Assembly (NCBI RefSeq): GCF_027568475.1
Contig: NZ_JANKZG010000004.1
Location: 213,559 to 277,558, forward strand
DNA length: 64,000 nt
Source: Acinetobacter sp. HY1485
GTDB taxonomy: Bacteria; Pseudomonadota; Gammaproteobacteria; Pseudomonadales; Moraxellaceae
Reading direction: 5' to 3'
Both the position numbers and the translations under genes were made by a program. Below the pieces are notes generated by a model, which did not search any database, was not told the origin of the DNA, and saw only the letters and a program-made list of their open reading frames with translations. Within the stretch, counting starts at the first letter, position 1, and every line of letters starts with the position of its first letter. This document shows, in pieces, positions 26,601-37,841 of this stretch.

Positions 26601-27425
26601 ATGCCTATTCAAAAATGTAAGCCAACGTCTCCAGGACGTCGCTTTGTAGAAAAAGTGGTTCATAACCACCTTCACAAAGGTCGCCCGTTTGCAGCGTTGG
26701 TTGAAGCAAAAAAACGTACAGGTGGTCGTAACAACAACGGTCACATTACCACTCGCCACGTTGGTGGTGGTCATAAGCAGCATTACCGTATTGTTGACTT
26801 TAAACGCAACAAAGATGGTATTCCTGCAACTGTAGAACGTATTGAGTACGATCCTAACCGTACAGCACACATTGCTTTGTTAAAGTATGCTGACGGCGAA
26901 CGTCGTTACATCATCGCGCCTAAAGGCTTACGTGCTGGTGATAAAGTACAATCTGGTAACGATGCACCAATTCGTCCAGGTAACTGCTTACCACTTCGCA
27001 ACATGCCAATCGGTTCTACACTACACAATCTTGAGCTTAAAATTGGTAAAGGCGCGCAATTAGCACGTTCTGCTGGTACTTCAGTTCAATTATTGGGTCG
27101 TGATGGTTCTTATGCAATTATTCGTCTTCGTTCAGGCGAAATGCGTAAAGTTCATGTTGAATGCCGTGCAGTAATTGGTGAAGTTTCTAACCAAGAAAAC
27201 AACCTTCGCTCATTAGGTAAAGCGGGTGCTTCTCGCTGGCGTGGTGTTCGTCCTACCGTACGTGGTATGGCAATGAACCCAGTTGATCACCCACATGGTG
27301 GTGGTGAAGGGCGTAATAAAGGTATTCAACCTGTAAGCCCATGGGGTCAAAAAGCTAAAGGGTACAAAACACGTACCAACAAGCGTACGACTAAGATGAT
27401 TATTCGCGACCGTCGCGTTAAGTAA
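26601..27425 (+). CDS. rplB: 50S ribosomal protein L2
   Basis: The protein is 274 residues. The conserved C-terminal block [17 protein letters not shown] includes the histidine implicated in peptidyl transferase assembly. Full length, 11 bp after rplW. Confidence 0.98.
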   Translation: MPIQKCKPTSPGRRFVEKVVHNHLHKGRPFAALVEAKKRTGGRNNNGHITTRHVGGGHKQHYRIVDFKRNKDGIPATVERIEYDPNRTAHIALLKYADGERRYIIAPKGLRAGDKVQSGNDAPIRPGNCLPLRNMPIGSTLHNLELKIGKGAQLARSAGTSVQLLGRDGSYAIIRLRSGEMRKVHVECRAVIGEVSNQENNLRSLGKAGASRWRGVRPTVRGMAMNPVDHPHGGGEGRNKGIQPVSPWGQKAKGYKTRTNKRTTKMIIRDRRVK

Positions 27426-27445
27426 CAAGTAAAGGAATCTGACTA

Positions 27446-27721
27446 ATGCCTCGTTCATTGAAAAAAGGCCCATTCGTCGATGCGCACTTGTTCGCTAAGA
27501 TTGAAGCGGCTGTTGCTAGTAACTCTCGCAAGCCGATTAAAACTTGGTCTCGTCGTTCGATGATCCTCCCAGACTTTGTTGGTTTAACAATTTCTGTTCA
27601 TAATGGCCGTAACCATGTACCAGTAATCGTATCTGAGCATATGGTTGGTCATAAACTCGGTGAATTCGCGCCAACTCGTACCTATCGTGGTCACGGTGTT
27701 GATAAGAAGTCTAAACGTTAA
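27446..27721 (+). CDS. rpsS: 30S ribosomal protein S19
   Basis: The protein is 91 residues, [20 protein letters not shown], with the conserved block [20 protein letters not shown]. It forms the 30S head with S13. It lies 20 bp after rplB. Confidence 0.97.
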   Translation: MPRSLKKGPFVDAHLFAKIEAAVASNSRKPIKTWSRRSMILPDFVGLTISVHNGRNHVPVIVSEHMVGHKLGEFAPTRTYRGHGVDKKSKR

Positions 27722-27733
27722 TAGGTGCTAATC

Positions 27734-28063
27734 ATGGAAGTAACTGCTAAATTACGCGGTGCCGCCATTTCGGCACAAAAAACACGTTTGGTCGCTGATC
27801 AAATCCGTGGTAAATCGATTGCACGTGCACTCGACATTCTAAACTTCAGCAATAAAAAAGCAGCTGTGCTTGTTAAAAAAGCATTAGAATCTGCAATTGC
27901 AAATGCTGAACACAACAACAGTTTAGATGTTGATGACCTAAAAGTAACAACGATTTTCGTTGATGAAGGTGTGAGCCTTAAGCGCATCATGCCTCGTGCA
28001 AAAGGTCGTGCGGATCGTATCACTAAGCGTACTTGTCACATTACCGTTAAGGTAGGAGTTTGA
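27734..28063 (+). CDS. rplV: 50S ribosomal protein L22
   Basis: The protein is 109 residues from ATG 27734 ([20 protein letters not shown]). A GTG three codons upstream is in frame but does not match the family. The beta hairpin region [18 protein letters not shown] lines the exit tunnel and is a macrolide-resistance site in other species. Confidence 0.96.
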   Translation: MEVTAKLRGAAISAQKTRLVADQIRGKSIARALDILNFSNKKAAVLVKKALESAIANAEHNNSLDVDDLKVTTIFVDEGVSLKRIMPRAKGRADRITKRTCHITVKVGV

Positions 28064-28064
28064 T

Positions 28065-28817
28065 ATGGGTCAGAAGGTTCATCCAATCGGTATCCGCCTA
28101 GGTGTCGTGAAACGTCACAATGCTAACTGGTATGCGAATCCGAAACAATATTCTGAATATTTACTAAAAGATCTTCAAGTTCGTGAGTTTTTAACTAAAA
28201 AACTTAAGAATGCGATGGTAAGTAAAATTCTTATCGAGCGTCCAACAGGCGCTGCTAAAGTAACAATTAGCACTGCTCGTCCTGGTATCGTAATCGGTAA
28301 AAAAGGCGAAGACATTGAGAAATTACAGCGTGAACTTACCACTATCATGGGTGTTCCTGCGCAAGTAAGTATCAATGAAATCGATCGTCCAGACTTAGAC
28401 GCGCGTTTAGTTGCTGATGCAATTGCATCACAATTAGAAAAGCGTGTAATGTTCCGTCGTGCTATGAAGCGTGCGGTACAAAACACAATGCGTGCTGGTG
28501 CTAAAGGTATCAAAGTTGAAGTTTCTGGTCGTCTAGGTGGTGCAGAAATCGCACGTACAGAATGGTATCGTGAAGGTCGTGTACCTTTGCATACACTTCG
28601 TGCTGATATTGATTATGCATCAGTTCGCGCAGAAACTACTTACGGTACGATTGGCGTAAAAGTTTGGATTTTCCGCGGTGAAATCTTAGGTGGCATGAAA
28701 CAAGTCATGAACCCAGCACCACAAGAAGAACGTCCAGCTAAACGTGGTCGTGGTCGTGGTGAAGGTCAAGAGCGTCGTGGTCGTCGCAATGATCGTTCTG
28801 CTGATAAAGGAGAATAA
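28065..28817 (+). CDS. rpsC: 30S ribosomal protein S3
   Basis: The protein is 250 residues with an N-terminal KH domain ([18 protein letters not shown]) and a C-terminal S3 domain. It contributes to mRNA entry and helicase activity. The C-terminal tail is rich in Arg and Gly ([20 protein letters not shown]), longer than in E. coli and possibly RNA-binding. It starts 1 bp after the rplV stop. Confidence 0.97.
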   Translation: MGQKVHPIGIRLGVVKRHNANWYANPKQYSEYLLKDLQVREFLTKKLKNAMVSKILIERPTGAAKVTISTARPGIVIGKKGEDIEKLQRELTTIMGVPAQVSINEIDRPDLDARLVADAIASQLEKRVMFRRAMKRAVQNTMRAGAKGIKVEVSGRLGGAEIARTEWYREGRVPLHTLRADIDYASVRAETTYGTIGVKVWIFRGEILGGMKQVMNPAPQEERPAKRGRGRGEGQERRGRRNDRSADKGE

Positions 28818-28820
28818 TTC

Positions 28821-29234
28821 ATGTTGCAACCTAAACGTACTAAATTCCGTAAGGTGCAAAAAGGCCGTAACACTGGTCTAGCACACCGCGGAAGCACAGT
28901 ATCATTTGGTACTATTGCACTTAAATCTGTAGAGCGTGGTCGCATGACTGCTCGTCAGATCGAGGCTGCGCGTCGTACTATTAGCCGTCGTGTTAAACGT
29001 GGTGGTAAAATCTACATTCGCGTATTTCCAGATAAGCCAATTACTCAAAAGCCTTTAGAAGTGCGTATGGGTAAAGGTAAAGGTAGTGTAGAATACTGGG
29101 TTTGCGAAATCAAACCAGGTAAGATCCTTTACGAAATGGAAGGTGTAAACGAAGAATTAGCACGTGAAGCATTCACGCTAGCGGCTGCTAAACTTCCGTT
29201 TAAAACCACTATCGTGACTCGGACGGTAATGTAA
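28821..29234 (+). CDS. rplP: 50S ribosomal protein L16
   Basis: The protein is 137 residues, [20 protein letters not shown], with the conserved block [20 protein letters not shown]. It binds near the A-site tRNA elbow. AGGAG lies upstream. The last base of its stop is the first base of the rpmC ATG. Confidence 0.97.
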   Translation: MLQPKRTKFRKVQKGRNTGLAHRGSTVSFGTIALKSVERGRMTARQIEAARRTISRRVKRGGKIYIRVFPDKPITQKPLEVRMGKGKGSVEYWVCEIKPGKILYEMEGVNEELAREAFTLAAAKLPFKTTIVTRTVM

Positions 29235-29431
29235 TGAAAACTAAAGATCTACGTGAAAAGTCGGTAGAAGAGTTGACAGCTTTGCTTGATGAGCAACAGC
29301 TTAACCAATTCCGTCTTCGTATGGCTAAAGCAACTGGTCAATTAGGTAAAACGCACGAAGTGCAAACTACTCGAAAGGCAATTGCTCGTATTAAGACACT
29401 CCTTACCGAAAAACAGGGGAACGGACAATGA
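29234..29431 (+). CDS. rpmC: 50S ribosomal protein L29
   Basis: The protein is 65 residues, two helices ([20 protein letters not shown]). It is located at the tunnel exit next to L23. It overlaps rplP by 1 nt and rpsQ by 4 nt, so it is tightly coupled. Confidence 0.96.
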   Translation: MKTKDLREKSVEELTALLDEQQLNQFRLRMAKATGQLGKTHEVQTTRKAIARIKTLLTEKQGNGQ

Positions 29432-29685
29432 GTGAACAAACAGTCCGCACGTTGACTGGTAAAGTTGTAAGCGACAAAATGGATAAATCTATTGTTGTGC
29501 TTATTGAACGCCAAGTTCAACACCCGTTGTATGGCAAGTTAATTCGCCGTTCAACAAAATTACACGCTCATGATGAGAACAACACTGCTAAAACTGGTGA
29601 TGTTGTGACCATTAAAGAAAGCCGCCCAATTTCTAAAACTAAAGCTTGGACTTTAGTGGAAGTAGTTGCAGCAGCTGCTGAGTAA
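29428..29685 (+). CDS. rpsQ: 30S ribosomal protein S17
   Basis: The protein is 85 residues with the OB-fold pattern [20 protein letters not shown]. It is a primary 16S rRNA binder. It ends the S10 group; a 91-bp gap with a large hairpin separates it from rplN. Confidence 0.96.
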   Translation: MSEQTVRTLTGKVVSDKMDKSIVVLIERQVQHPLYGKLIRRSTKLHAHDENNTAKTGDVVTIKESRPISKTKAWTLVEVVAAAAE

Positions 29686-29698
29686 TTAGACGTTCTTG

Positions 29699-29757
29699 TT
29701 GCATCATCGGTCGATTTCGAGTACGCTATGTGCTTTTGAAATTGTGACCGGTGATGC
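29699..29757 (+). promoter_or_regulatory. Candidate spc promoter and leader hairpin before rplN
   Basis: TTGCAT (29699-29704) and TACGCT (29722-29727) are 17 nt apart and could be a promoter. The same stretch holds a long inverted repeat, GCATCATCGGTC (29701-29712) with GACCGGTGATGC (29746-29757). In RNA this is 12 pairs including one G-U. It could be an operon-internal regulatory or processing hairpin. The two readings are alternatives or may coexist. Confidence 0.5.
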
Positions 29758-29776
29758 TCGGTTTTGGAGTAGGGCA

Positions 29777-30145
29777 ATGATTCAAACCGAAACGATGCTA
29801 GACGTAGCAGACAACAGTGGTGCACGCCGCGTACAATGTATTAAAGTACTAGGTGGTTCACATCGTCGTTATGCTTCCGTTGGCGACATTATTAAAGTTA
29901 CTGTAAAAGAAGCAATCCCACGTGGTCGTGTTAAAAAAGGCGACGTGATGAATGCAGTAGTGGTTCGTACAAAATTCGGTATCCGTCGTCCAGATGGTTC
30001 ATTAATCCGTTTTGATGACAACGCTGCAGTTTTGTTAAATACTAACAAAGCGCCGATTGCCACTCGTATTTTTGGACCAGTGACTCGTGAACTTCGTACT
30101 GAACAGTTCATGAAAATCATTTCATTGGCTCCTGAAGTTCTATAA
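29777..30145 (+). CDS. rplN: 50S ribosomal protein L14
   Basis: The protein is 122 residues from ATG 29777 ([20 protein letters not shown]). A longer open frame runs back through the leader hairpin but is not L14-like. GGAG at 29766-29769 precedes it. It forms the inter-subunit bridge B8. Confidence 0.97.
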   Translation: MIQTETMLDVADNSGARRVQCIKVLGGSHRRYASVGDIIKVTVKEAIPRGRVKKGDVMNAVVVRTKFGIRRPDGSLIRFDDNAAVLLNTNKAPIATRIFGPVTRELRTEQFMKIISLAPEVL

Positions 30146-30154
30146 GAGGCAATC

Positions 30155-30475
30155 ATGGCTAAGATTAAGCAAGGCGATCAAATTATTGTGATCGCAGGTA
30201 AAGAAAAGGGCAAACAGGGTACTGTTCTGTCTGTTTCTAATGACCGCGTTAAGGTTGAAGGCCTTAACTTAGTGAAGAAGCACCAGAAGCCAAACCGTGT
30301 AACAGGCGCTGAAGGCGGTATTGTTACTCAAGAGGCTTCGCTTCATATTTCAAACGTGGCAATTTTAAATGCTGCAACCCAAAAGGCTGACCGTATTGGT
30401 TACCAAATTGATGAAAATGGCGCGAAAACTCGTGTTTATAAATCAAATGGTGAATCAGTGGCGGTAGCGAAGTAA
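30155..30475 (+). CDS. rplX: 50S ribosomal protein L24
   Basis: The protein is 106 residues with an N-terminal KOW motif ([19 protein letters not shown]). It initiates 50S assembly. It lies 9 bp after rplN. Confidence 0.97.
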   Translation: MAKIKQGDQIIVIAGKEKGKQGTVLSVSNDRVKVEGLNLVKKHQKPNRVTGAEGGIVTQEASLHISNVAILNAATQKADRIGYQIDENGAKTRVYKSNGESVAVAK

Positions 30476-30491
30476 TAGGTTGAAAAAGCCA

Positions 30492-31028
30492 ATGGCTAGA
30501 CTTAAAACACGTTACAACGACGAATTAAAGGCTAAGTTAAAAGAAGAACTTGGTCTTGGTAATGTGATGGAAATCCCTCGCATTACAAAAATTACGCTTA
30601 ACATGGGTGTTGGTGCTGCAGCAGCTGATAAGAAATTATTAGATGGCGCATTAGCAGATATGCAAGCAATTGCTGGTCAAAAACCAGTACTTACGTTAGC
30701 TCGCAAATCAATCGCTGGTTTTAAAATCCGTGATGGTTGGCCTATTGGTTGTAAAGTTACTTTACGCGGCGAACAAATGTACGAATTCTTAGACCGTTTG
30801 ATCTCTATTGCAATCCCTCGTATCCGTGACTTCCGTGGTTTCTCAGCGAAATCATTTGATGGTCGTGGTAACTACTCTATGGGCTTGAAAGAGCAAATCG
30901 TTTTCCCTGAAATCGATTTTGATAAGATTGATCGTATTCGTGGTATGGATATTACCGTTACTACGACTGCTCGCACCGATGACGAAGGCCGTGCGCTTAT
31001 GCGTGCATTCGGCTTCCCGTTCAAATAA
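30492..31028 (+). CDS. rplE: 50S ribosomal protein L5
   Basis: The protein is 178 residues from ATG 30492 ([20 protein letters not shown]). A TTG four codons upstream is in frame but less likely. It binds 5S rRNA and contacts P-site tRNA. Motif [18 protein letters not shown] is intact. Confidence 0.97.
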   Translation: MARLKTRYNDELKAKLKEELGLGNVMEIPRITKITLNMGVGAAAADKKLLDGALADMQAIAGQKPVLTLARKSIAGFKIRDGWPIGCKVTLRGEQMYEFLDRLISIAIPRIRDFRGFSAKSFDGRGNYSMGLKEQIVFPEIDFDKIDRIRGMDITVTTTARTDDEGRALMRAFGFPFK

Positions 31029-31037
31029 GAGGTCGAT

Positions 31038-31343
31038 ATGGCTAAGAAAGGTATGGTTAATCGCGAATTAAAACGCGAAAAAACAGTTGCTAAATACGCT
31101 GCAAAACGTGCTGAATTAAAAGCTGTTATTGCAAACGTAAATGCAAGTGATGAAGAGCGTTTTGAAGCGATGTTGAAATTACAGGCATTGCCACGTAATG
31201 CATCTCCAGTGCGTCTTCGCAACCGTTGTGGTTTAACTGGTCGTCCTCATGGTTACTTCCGTAAGTTCGGTTTAAGCCGTAACAAATTACGTGATACAGT
31301 AATGCAAGGTGATGTACCGGGCGTTGTGAAAGCTAGCTGGTAA
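31038..31343 (+). CDS. rpsN: 30S ribosomal protein S14
   Basis: This is the 101-residue long form without the zinc CxxC pairs, with the family block [20 protein letters not shown]. Start [20 protein letters not shown]. It lies 9 bp after rplE. Confidence 0.97.
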   Translation: MAKKGMVNRELKREKTVAKYAAKRAELKAVIANVNASDEERFEAMLKLQALPRNASPVRLRNRCGLTGRPHGYFRKFGLSRNKLRDTVMQGDVPGVVKASW

Positions 31344-31355
31344 GGGGCGACATAA

Positions 31356-31751
31356 ATGAGTATGCAAGATACCGTTGCCGACATGCTAACACGTGTTCGT
31401 AACGCACAAATGGCAAAAAAACAAAATGTTTCTATGCCAAGCTCTAAATTAAAAGTTGCAATTGCAAACGTATTAGAGCAAGAAGGTTATATTTCAAATG
31501 TGGCAGTTGCTGATAATGAAGGCAAAGCTACTTTGACTATCACTTTAAAATATTTTGAAGGCAAACCAGTTATCGAAACTGTGAAGCGCGTAAGCCGTCC
31601 AGGTCTTCGCCAATACCGCGGTAAAGATAAACTTCCTAGCGTTAAGCAAGGTTTAGGTATTGCAATTGTTTCTACAAGCAAAGGCATCATGACTGATCGC
31701 GCTGCACGTGCTGCAGGCATTGGTGGTGAAGTTATTGCTTTTGTTTCTTAA
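31356..31751 (+). CDS. rpsH: 30S ribosomal protein S8
   Basis: The protein is 131 residues, [20 protein letters not shown], with C-terminal [20 protein letters not shown]. In E. coli S8 also represses the spc operon by binding at the rplE start; I could not confirm such a site here. Confidence 0.97.
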   Translation: MSMQDTVADMLTRVRNAQMAKKQNVSMPSSKLKVAIANVLEQEGYISNVAVADNEGKATLTITLKYFEGKPVIETVKRVSRPGLRQYRGKDKLPSVKQGLGIAIVSTSKGIMTDRAARAAGIGGEVIAFVS

Positions 31752-31764
31752 TAGGTGATTCCTC

Positions 31765-32298
31765 ATGTCTCGTGTGGCTAAAGCCCCAGTAGCTCTACCA
31801 AATGGTGTAGAAGTTACTCAGAACGGCCGGCAGGTCGAAGTGAAAGGCACTAAAGGTACATTGTCTTTCAACCTGCATGCGCTGGTCGAGCTAAAACAGG
31901 AAGAAGGTAAACTTCAAATTGCTCCAGTTACAGTGTCTAAAGACGCTTGGATGCAAGCTGGTACTGCTCGCGCTGTGTTAAATAACCTTGTAAAAGGTGT
32001 TAGCGAAGGCTTCGAACGTAAGTTACAACTGATTGGTGTAGGTTATAAAGCTGCGATTAAAGGTAACGTAGTTAATCTTAATCTTGGTTTCTCTCACCCT
32101 ATCGACTATACATTGCCTGAAGGTGTGACTGCAGAAACTCCAACACCTACAGAGATTTTATTAAAATCTGCTAATAAGCAATTATTAGGTCAAGTAGCTG
32201 CAAATATCCGTTCATACCGTGCTCCAGAGCCATATAAAGGTAAAGGTGTTCGTTATTCGGATGAAGTTATTCTTCGTAAAGAAGCTAAGAAGAAATAA
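31765..32298 (+). CDS. rplF: 50S ribosomal protein L6
   Basis: The protein is 177 residues with two L6 repeats, and the C-terminal signature [20 protein letters not shown]. It lies near the elongation-factor site. Full length. Confidence 0.97.
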   Translation: MSRVAKAPVALPNGVEVTQNGRQVEVKGTKGTLSFNLHALVELKQEEGKLQIAPVTVSKDAWMQAGTARAVLNNLVKGVSEGFERKLQLIGVGYKAAIKGNVVNLNLGFSHPIDYTLPEGVTAETPTPTEILLKSANKQLLGQVAANIRSYRAPEPYKGKGVRYSDEVILRKEAKKK

Positions 32299-32312
32299 GG
32301 CGCGAGGTTCTT

Positions 32313-32663
32313 ATGAACGAAAAGAAACAATCCCGTTTGCGTCGTGCGAAAAGCACACGCTTGCACATTCGTGCATTGGGTGCGACTCGTTTGTGTGTAA
32401 ACCGCACTCCGCGTCACATCTATGCTCAAGTTATCTCAGCAGATGGTGGCAAAGTATTAGCGCAAGCTTCTACTTTAGATGCATCTTTGCGTAGCGGTGC
32501 TACTGGTAATATTGACGCAGCAAATAAAGTTGGTGCTTTAATTGCAGAGCGTGCTAAAGCAGCTGGTGTTACTAAAGTTGCATTTGACCGTTCTGGTTTT
32601 AAATATCATGGTCGTATCAAAGCCTTGGCTGATGCTGCTCGTGAAGGCGGCTTGGAGTTCTAA
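32313..32663 (+). CDS. rplR: 50S ribosomal protein L18
   Basis: The protein is 116 residues, [20 protein letters not shown], with C-terminal [20 protein letters not shown]. It binds 5S rRNA with L5. rpsE begins 3 bp later. Confidence 0.97.
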   Translation: MNEKKQSRLRRAKSTRLHIRALGATRLCVNRTPRHIYAQVISADGGKVLAQASTLDASLRSGATGNIDAANKVGALIAERAKAAGVTKVAFDRSGFKYHGRIKALADAAREGGLEF

Positions 32664-32665
32664 TC

Positions 32666-33163
32666 ATGGCAAAAGTTGAACAAAACGAAGGTTTCGTTGA
32701 GAAGCTGGTTGCCGTTGATCGCGTAGCCAAGGTTGTTAAAGGTGGTCGTATCTTCTCTTTCACAGCTTTGACTGTGGTAGGTGATGGTAATGGTCGTGTA
32801 GGTTTTGGTCGTGGTAAAGCACGTGAAGTTCCAGCTGCTATTTCTAAAGCACTTGAAGCTGCTCGTCGTAACATGATTACAGTTGACCTAAACGGGACTA
32901 CTTTACAACACCCTGTGAATGCTCGTCACGGTGCAAGTCGTGTTTATATGCAACCTGCTTCTGAAGGTACTGGCGTAATTGCTGGTGGTGCTATGCGTGC
33001 CGTTCTTGAAGCTGCGGGCGTACACAACGTACTTGCTAAATGTTACGGTTCTACAAATGCTGCTAACGTAGTAAACGCGACTTTTAATGGTCTGCGTGAC
33101 ATGACTTCTCCTGAGAAAGTCGCTGCGAAACGTGGTAAATCAGTAGAAGAAATTCAAGGGTAA
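32666..33163 (+). CDS. rpsE: 30S ribosomal protein S5
   Basis: The protein is 165 residues with an N-terminal double-stranded RNA-binding-like domain ([19 protein letters not shown]) and the conserved block [20 protein letters not shown]. It controls decoding fidelity and spectinomycin binding. Confidence 0.97.
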   Translation: MAKVEQNEGFVEKLVAVDRVAKVVKGGRIFSFTALTVVGDGNGRVGFGRGKAREVPAAISKALEAARRNMITVDLNGTTLQHPVNARHGASRVYMQPASEGTGVIAGGAMRAVLEAAGVHNVLAKCYGSTNAANVVNATFNGLRDMTSPEKVAAKRGKSVEEIQG

Positions 33164-33169
33164 TCAATC

Positions 33170-33346
33170 ATGAAAACGATTAAAGTTACCCAGACTAAAT
33201 CTGCTTCGCATCGTTTAAAAAATCATAAACTTTGCTTGCAGGGCTTAGGTCTGCGTCGTATCGGTCATACTGTAGAAGTGCAGGACACTCCTTCTAACCG
33301 TGGTATGATCAATAAAGTCTACTATATGGTTAGTGTAGAGGAATAA
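33170..33346 (+). CDS. rpmD: 50S ribosomal protein L30
   Basis: This 58-residue protein, [20 protein letters not shown], ends MVSVEE, with the L30 block [20 protein letters not shown]. It fills the gap between rpsE (6 bp away) and rplO (3 bp away), as in most gammaproteobacteria. Confidence 0.97.
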   Translation: MKTIKVTQTKSASHRLKNHKLCLQGLGLRRIGHTVEVQDTPSNRGMINKVYYMVSVEE

Positions 33347-33349
33347 GCC

Positions 33350-33790
33350 ATGACTCTGCGTTTAAATGAACTTGCACCAGCAGAAGGTGCAAAGCGCGAA
33401 CATCGTCGTCTAGGCCGTGGTATCGGTTCTGGTGTTGGTAAGACTGGTGGTCGTGGTGTGAAAGGTCAAAACTCACGTAAAAGTGGTGGTGTACGTCCAG
33501 GTTTTGAAGGTGGTCAAACGGCATTATACCGTCGTCTTCCAAAATTTGGTTTCACTAGCCAAATGGCATTAAAAACTGCTGAAGTACGTGTTTCGGAACT
33601 TAATAAAGTTGAAGGTGATATTATTAGCCTAGAAACTTTAAAAGCTGCAAACGTTGTACGTCGTGACCAATTGCGTGCTCGTATTGTACTTTCTGGTGAT
33701 GTAACTCGTGCATTTACTGTAAAAGGTGTTGCATTGACTAAAGGCGCTAAAGCTGCTCTAGAAGCTGCTGGCGGTAAAGTCGAGGAGTAA
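33350..33790 (+). CDS. rplO: 50S ribosomal protein L15
   Basis: The protein is 146 residues. The long glycine/arginine N-terminal arm ([20 protein letters not shown]) threads into 23S rRNA. It ends 5 bp before the secY GTG start. Confidence 0.97.
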   Translation: MTLRLNELAPAEGAKREHRRLGRGIGSGVGKTGGRGVKGQNSRKSGGVRPGFEGGQTALYRRLPKFGFTSQMALKTAEVRVSELNKVEGDIISLETLKAANVVRRDQLRARIVLSGDVTRAFTVKGVALTKGAKAALEAAGGKVEE

Positions 33791-33795
33791 TTCCA

Positions 33796-35154
33796 GTGTC
33801 TATGTCTCCTAGTTCTTCTGGTCATGTGAACATGATGAAAGGCCAACCATTTCACGTAAAATATCGTGAAATTATACGTCGTATGGTATTTTTAATCTGT
33901 GCGTTGTTGGTTTTTCGACTAGGATCGCATATTCCTGTACCAGGCATTAATAATGCAGCTCTTGAACATTTGTTTAGTGCAAACCAAGGTACGATCCTTG
34001 GTTTGTTCAACATGTTTTCGGGCGGTGCATTACAACGTATGTCTATTCTTGCTTTAGGAATAATGCCCTACATTTCTGCCTCTATTATTGTGCAGTTAAT
34101 GTCAACTGTTATTCCATCTTTAGAAGCATTGAAAAAAGAAGGTGAGCAAGGTAAACGAAAAATAAATCAATATACACGTCAAGGAACGTTATTACTTGCT
34201 GTTGTGCAAGCTGTAGGTATGTGTGCAGGCTTAATTAGCCAAGGTATTACACTTTCATCGGGCTTAGCATTTTACATTCCTGCTGTAACATCTTTAGTTG
34301 CAGGGACGATGTTCTTAATGTGGCTAGGTGAACAAATTACAGAACGTGGTGTGGGTAATGGTATTTCTATGATTATTTTTGCAGGTATTGTTGCAAATTT
34401 ACCAAATATGGTTTTGCAATCTGTATCAGCGATCGAAAATAGTCAAACAAGTATTATTGGTTTAGTCGTTTTTGCGTTACTTTCATTAGCCGTACTTGCT
34501 TCAATTGTGTTTATTGAAAAAGCACAACGTCGTATTTCAGTTAATTATGCTCAAAAGCAACAAGGTCGTCGTATTTTTACGGCACAGCAAACGCATTTGC
34601 CATTAAAAATTAATATGGCTGGCGTAATTCCAGCTATTTTTGCAAGTTCGTTATTGTTGTTTCCTGCAAGTATAGGCCAGTGGGTTGGTAGTGCTGATCC
34701 AAATGCTGGTATAGTGAAAACTATGCTACAAGACTTGGCACTTGTTTTGTCACCTGGACACACTTTGTATTTAGTGCTATTTGGCGCGTTAATTATTTTC
34801 TTTTGTTACTTTTATACGGCTTTGGTTTTTAGTCCAAAAGAAGTAGCAGAAAATTTAAAACGTAGTGGCGCATATGTACCTGGTATTCGTCCAGGTGAAC
34901 AAACTGCTCGTTATTTAGATCATATTCTCAATCGTTTGACTTTTATTGGTGCAATTTATATTACGTTTATTTGTTTAATGCCAATGATACTTCAAAGTGC
35001 ATTCAGCATGACAATGAGCGTTGGTGGTACATCGCTATTAATCGTTGTTGTAGTCGTAATGGACTTCATGGCACAATTACAAGCACATTTGACATCACAT
35101 CAATATGATAATCAAACATTGATGAAAAAAACGACAGCTCATCCTAAAGGATAA
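33796..35154 (+). CDS. secY: Protein translocase subunit SecY
   Basis: This is the channel subunit of the SecYEG translocon, 452 residues and ten membrane helices. The plug/TM2 region includes [20 protein letters not shown], and the cytoplasmic loop motif is [22 protein letters not shown] 33796 is taken as start; ATG 33802 is close and also possible. Codon use is less biased than in the ribosomal genes around it, as usual for secY in this operon. Confidence 0.97.
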   Translation: MSMSPSSSGHVNMMKGQPFHVKYREIIRRMVFLICALLVFRLGSHIPVPGINNAALEHLFSANQGTILGLFNMFSGGALQRMSILALGIMPYISASIIVQLMSTVIPSLEALKKEGEQGKRKINQYTRQGTLLLAVVQAVGMCAGLISQGITLSSGLAFYIPAVTSLVAGTMFLMWLGEQITERGVGNGISMIIFAGIVANLPNMVLQSVSAIENSQTSIIGLVVFALLSLAVLASIVFIEKAQRRISVNYAQKQQGRRIFTAQQTHLPLKINMAGVIPAIFASSLLLFPASIGQWVGSADPNAGIVKTMLQDLALVLSPGHTLYLVLFGALIIFFCYFYTALVFSPKEVAENLKRSGAYVPGIRPGEQTARYLDHILNRLTFIGAIYITFICLMPMILQSAFSMTMSVGGTSLLIVVVVVMDFMAQLQAHLTSHQYDNQTLMKKTTAHPKG

Positions 35155-35174
35155 GCGTACTTAGAGGTTTCATC

Positions 35175-35291
35175 ATGAAAGTACAAGCTTCTGTAAAGAA
35201 AATTTGTGGTAGCTGTAAAGTTATCCGTCGTAATGGGGTTATTCGTGTTATTTGTAACGCAGAACCTCGTCATAAGCAGCGTCAAGGTTAA
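35175..35291 (+). CDS. rpmJ: 50S ribosomal protein L36
   Basis: This 38-residue protein opens [20 protein letters not shown]. The zinc site is complete (Cys11, Cys14, Cys27, His33), so this is the zinc-dependent form. It lies 20 bp after secY. Confidence 0.97.
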   Translation: MKVQASVKKICGSCKVIRRNGVIRVICNAEPRHKQRQG

Positions 35292-35308
35292 TTTATAACT
35301 CAGACCTG

Positions 35309-35364
35309 TTGATTTCAGTAGGCAAATTGGGTTACTATCCGCCCCTCAAGAATTTGATGGGCGG
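35309..35364 (+). promoter_or_regulatory. Candidate alpha-operon promoter and hairpin
   Basis: TTGATT (35309-35314) and TACTAT (35333-35338) are 18 nt apart. Directly after lies the inverted repeat CCGCCC (35339-35344)/GGGCGG (35359-35364) in the leader of rpsM. In E. coli the alpha leader folds into a pseudoknot bound by S4. A similar feedback site is possible but not shown. Confidence 0.5.
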
Positions 35365-35398
35365 TTAATTATCTCAGCTGCCTTTTTGGAGAAAGTGA

Positions 35399-35755
35399 AT
35401 GGCTCGTATTGCCGGTGTAAACATTCCGGATAACAAGCATGCTGTTATCTCCCTTACGTATATTTTTGGTGTTGGTCGTCACACTGCACAGAATATTCTT
35501 GCAGCTGTTGGCATTGCTCCAACAACTAAAGTACGTGATTTGGATGATGCTCAGCTTGATGCGATTCGTACAGAAGTTGCTAAGGTTCCTACCGAAGGTG
35601 ACTTACGTCGCGAAATTTCCATGAACATTAAACGTTTAATGGATTTAGGCTGCTACCGTGGTCTTCGTCATCGTCGTAGCTTGCCTGTCCGCGGTCAACG
35701 CACTAAAACTAACGCTCGTACCCGTAAAGGTCCGCGCAAACCGATTAAAAAGTAA
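35399..35755 (+). CDS. rpsM: 30S ribosomal protein S13
   Basis: The protein is 118 residues, [20 protein letters not shown], with the C-terminal block [20 protein letters not shown]. It contacts P-site tRNA and forms inter-subunit bridges. TTTTTGGAGAAAG precedes the ATG. It is the first gene of the alpha group. Confidence 0.97.
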   Translation: MARIAGVNIPDNKHAVISLTYIFGVGRHTAQNILAAVGIAPTTKVRDLDDAQLDAIRTEVAKVPTEGDLRREISMNIKRLMDLGCYRGLRHRRSLPVRGQRTKTNARTRKGPRKPIKK

Positions 35756-35774
35756 GATTTCTGGAAGCTAAAAG

Positions 35775-36161
35775 ATGGCTAAAGATACTCGCACACGCAA
35801 GAAGGTCACTCGTACCGTCTCTGAAGGTGTTGCACACATTCACGCGTCTTTTAATAACACCATTGTAACGATTACCGATCGTCAAGGTAATGCATTGGCT
35901 TGGGCTACCTCAGGTGGACAAGGCTTCCGTGGTTCACGTAAATCAACTCCATTTGCTGCTCAGGTAGCTGCTGAAGTTGCTGGTAAAGCAGCTTTAGATT
36001 ATGGTTTGAAAAACTTGGAAGTTCTTGTAAAAGGTCCAGGTCCAGGTCGTGAGTCTGCGGTACGTGCATTAGGCGCAGTGGGTTATAAGATTAACAGCAT
36101 TACCGATGTGACACCGATTCCTCACAACGGTTGCCGTCCACCTAAAAAACGTCGCGTGTAA
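35775..36161 (+). CDS. rpsK: 30S ribosomal protein S11
   Basis: The protein is 128 residues, with TVTIT-type platform strands ([18 protein letters not shown]) and the C-terminal [12 protein letters not shown]. It lies on the 30S platform near the E site. Confidence 0.97.
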   Translation: MAKDTRTRKKVTRTVSEGVAHIHASFNNTIVTITDRQGNALAWATSGGQGFRGSRKSTPFAAQVAAEVAGKAALDYGLKNLEVLVKGPGPGRESAVRALGAVGYKINSITDVTPIPHNGCRPPKKRRV

Positions 36162-36173
36162 GGAGAAACATTC

Positions 36174-36797
36174 ATGGCTCGTTATATTGGTCCAAAATGC
36201 AAACTCTCTCGCCGCGAAGGGACAGACCTGCAATTAAAATCTGGCGTTAAACCATTTGACGTCAAAACTAAAAAACATGCAAAAGCACCTGGTCAACATG
36301 GTCAGTCTCGTGCTAAGCAATCAGAGTACTCACTACAATTACGTGAAAAACAAAAAGTACGTCGTATGTACGGTGTGTTAGAGCGTCAATTTAGTAACTA
36401 CTATAAAGAAGCTGCTCGTGTTAAAGGCGCTACAGGTGAAAACTTATTAAAGTTACTTGAAAGCCGTCTTGATAACGTTGTTTATCGCATGGGTTTTGGT
36501 TCTACACGTGCAGAAGCTCGTCAGCTTGTAAGTCACCGTGCTATTACTTTAAATGGTCGTCGTGTAAATATTGCGTCTATTCAAGTGAAAACTGGTGATG
36601 TTGTTGCTGTACACGAAGGTGCTAAACAACAATTACGTATTAAAAGCGCAATTGAATTAGCTGCACAACGTGGTATTCCTACTTGGATGGAAGTTGATCA
36701 TTCTAAGTTAGAAGGTACGTTCAAAGCTGCACCAGATCGTTCTGATCTACCTGCTGAAATCAATGAAAGCTTGATTGTAGAATTGTATTCTAAATAA
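36174..36797 (+). CDS. rpsD: 30S ribosomal protein S4
   Basis: The protein is 207 residues and contains the S4 RNA-binding domain ([20 protein letters not shown]). It is a primary assembly protein. In E. coli it represses the alpha operon by binding the rpsM leader. AGGAG precedes the ATG. Confidence 0.97.
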   Translation: MARYIGPKCKLSRREGTDLQLKSGVKPFDVKTKKHAKAPGQHGQSRAKQSEYSLQLREKQKVRRMYGVLERQFSNYYKEAARVKGATGENLLKLLESRLDNVVYRMGFGSTRAEARQLVSHRAITLNGRRVNIASIQVKTGDVVAVHEGAKQQLRIKSAIELAAQRGIPTWMEVDHSKLEGTFKAAPDRSDLPAEINESLIVELYSK

Positions 36798-36815
36798 TCC
36801 TTGAGGTAGCAATAA

Positions 36816-37823
36816 ATGACGCGTACTGCAAACGAGTTTCTAACTCCGCAAGCGATCAAGGTCGAAGCGGCAAGCGGGACCTCGGCAAAAGTAATTCTAG
36901 AACCCTTAGAGCGTGGCTTTGGTCATACTCTTGGTAATGCTTTACGTCGCATTCTATTGTCTTCTTTACCTGGCGCAGCTGTGGTTGAAGTAGAAATAGA
37001 AGGCGTCGAGCACGAGTACAGTACTTTAGAAGGCTTGCAGCAGGACATCGTCGAGCTCTTGCTGAACCTTAAAGGATTGTCGATTAAGCTGTTCGATCAA
37101 AATGAAGCATATTTAACGTTAGAAAAGCAAGGTCCTGGCAACGTAACAGCTGCAGACCTTCGTTTACCTCATAACGTTGAATTGGTTAACCCTGAGCATT
37201 TGATTGGCACGTTAAGTGCTACAGGTTCATTAAAAATGCGCCTGAAAGTTGCTCAAGGTCGTGGTTATGAAACATCTGATTCACGCTTCCCAGAAGGCGA
37301 AACCCGCCCAGTGGGTCGCTTGCAGTTAGATGCAAGTTATAGCCCGATTAAACGAGTGTCTTACACTGTAGAAAATGCACGTGTAGAACAGCGTACCGAC
37401 CTTGATAAATTGGTCATTGATCTTGAGACCAATGGTACAGTTGATCCAGAAGAAGCAATCCGCAAAGCGGCAACAATTTTGCAACAACAAATTGCAATTT
37501 TTGTTGATCTTCAGAAAGATCAAGCTCCTGTTGCTCAAGAACCTCGTGAAGAAGTTGACCCAATCTTGCTTCGTCCAGTAGATGATCTAGAGCTTACTGT
37601 TCGTTCTGCTAACTGTTTGAAAGCAGAAAATATTTACTACATTGGTGATCTTGTTCAACGTACAGAAGTTGAGTTATTAAAAACTCCTAACTTAGGTAAA
37701 AAATCGTTGACTGAGATTAAAGATGTTTTGGCATCGAAAGGTTTACAACTCGGTATGCGTTTAGAGAACTGGCCACCTGCTAGTCTTCGAATGGATGACC
37801 GTTTTGCCTATCGTAGCCGCTAA
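36816..37823 (+). CDS. rpoA: RNA polymerase subunit alpha
   Basis: The protein is 335 residues. The N-terminal dimerisation domain (about 1-235) contains [21 protein letters not shown] flexible linker follows, and then the C-terminal domain (about 250-335) with [20 protein letters not shown] and [19 protein letters not shown], which contacts UP elements and activators. Full length. Confidence 0.98.
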   Translation: MTRTANEFLTPQAIKVEAASGTSAKVILEPLERGFGHTLGNALRRILLSSLPGAAVVEVEIEGVEHEYSTLEGLQQDIVELLLNLKGLSIKLFDQNEAYLTLEKQGPGNVTAADLRLPHNVELVNPEHLIGTLSATGSLKMRLKVAQGRGYETSDSRFPEGETRPVGRLQLDASYSPIKRVSYTVENARVEQRTDLDKLVIDLETNGTVDPEEAIRKAATILQQQIAIFVDLQKDQAPVAQEPREEVDPILLRPVDDLELTVRSANCLKAENIYYIGDLVQRTEVELLKTPNLGKKSLTEIKDVLASKGLQLGMRLENWPPASLRMDDRFAYRSR

Positions 37824-37841
37824 TTAAGTAGGACTATCACC

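Noticed and set aside
10804..31222. Numerous open frames antisense to topA and the ribosomal genes
   Set aside because: They lack ribosome sites and family similarity, and arise from the biased codon use of the genes on the opposite strand.
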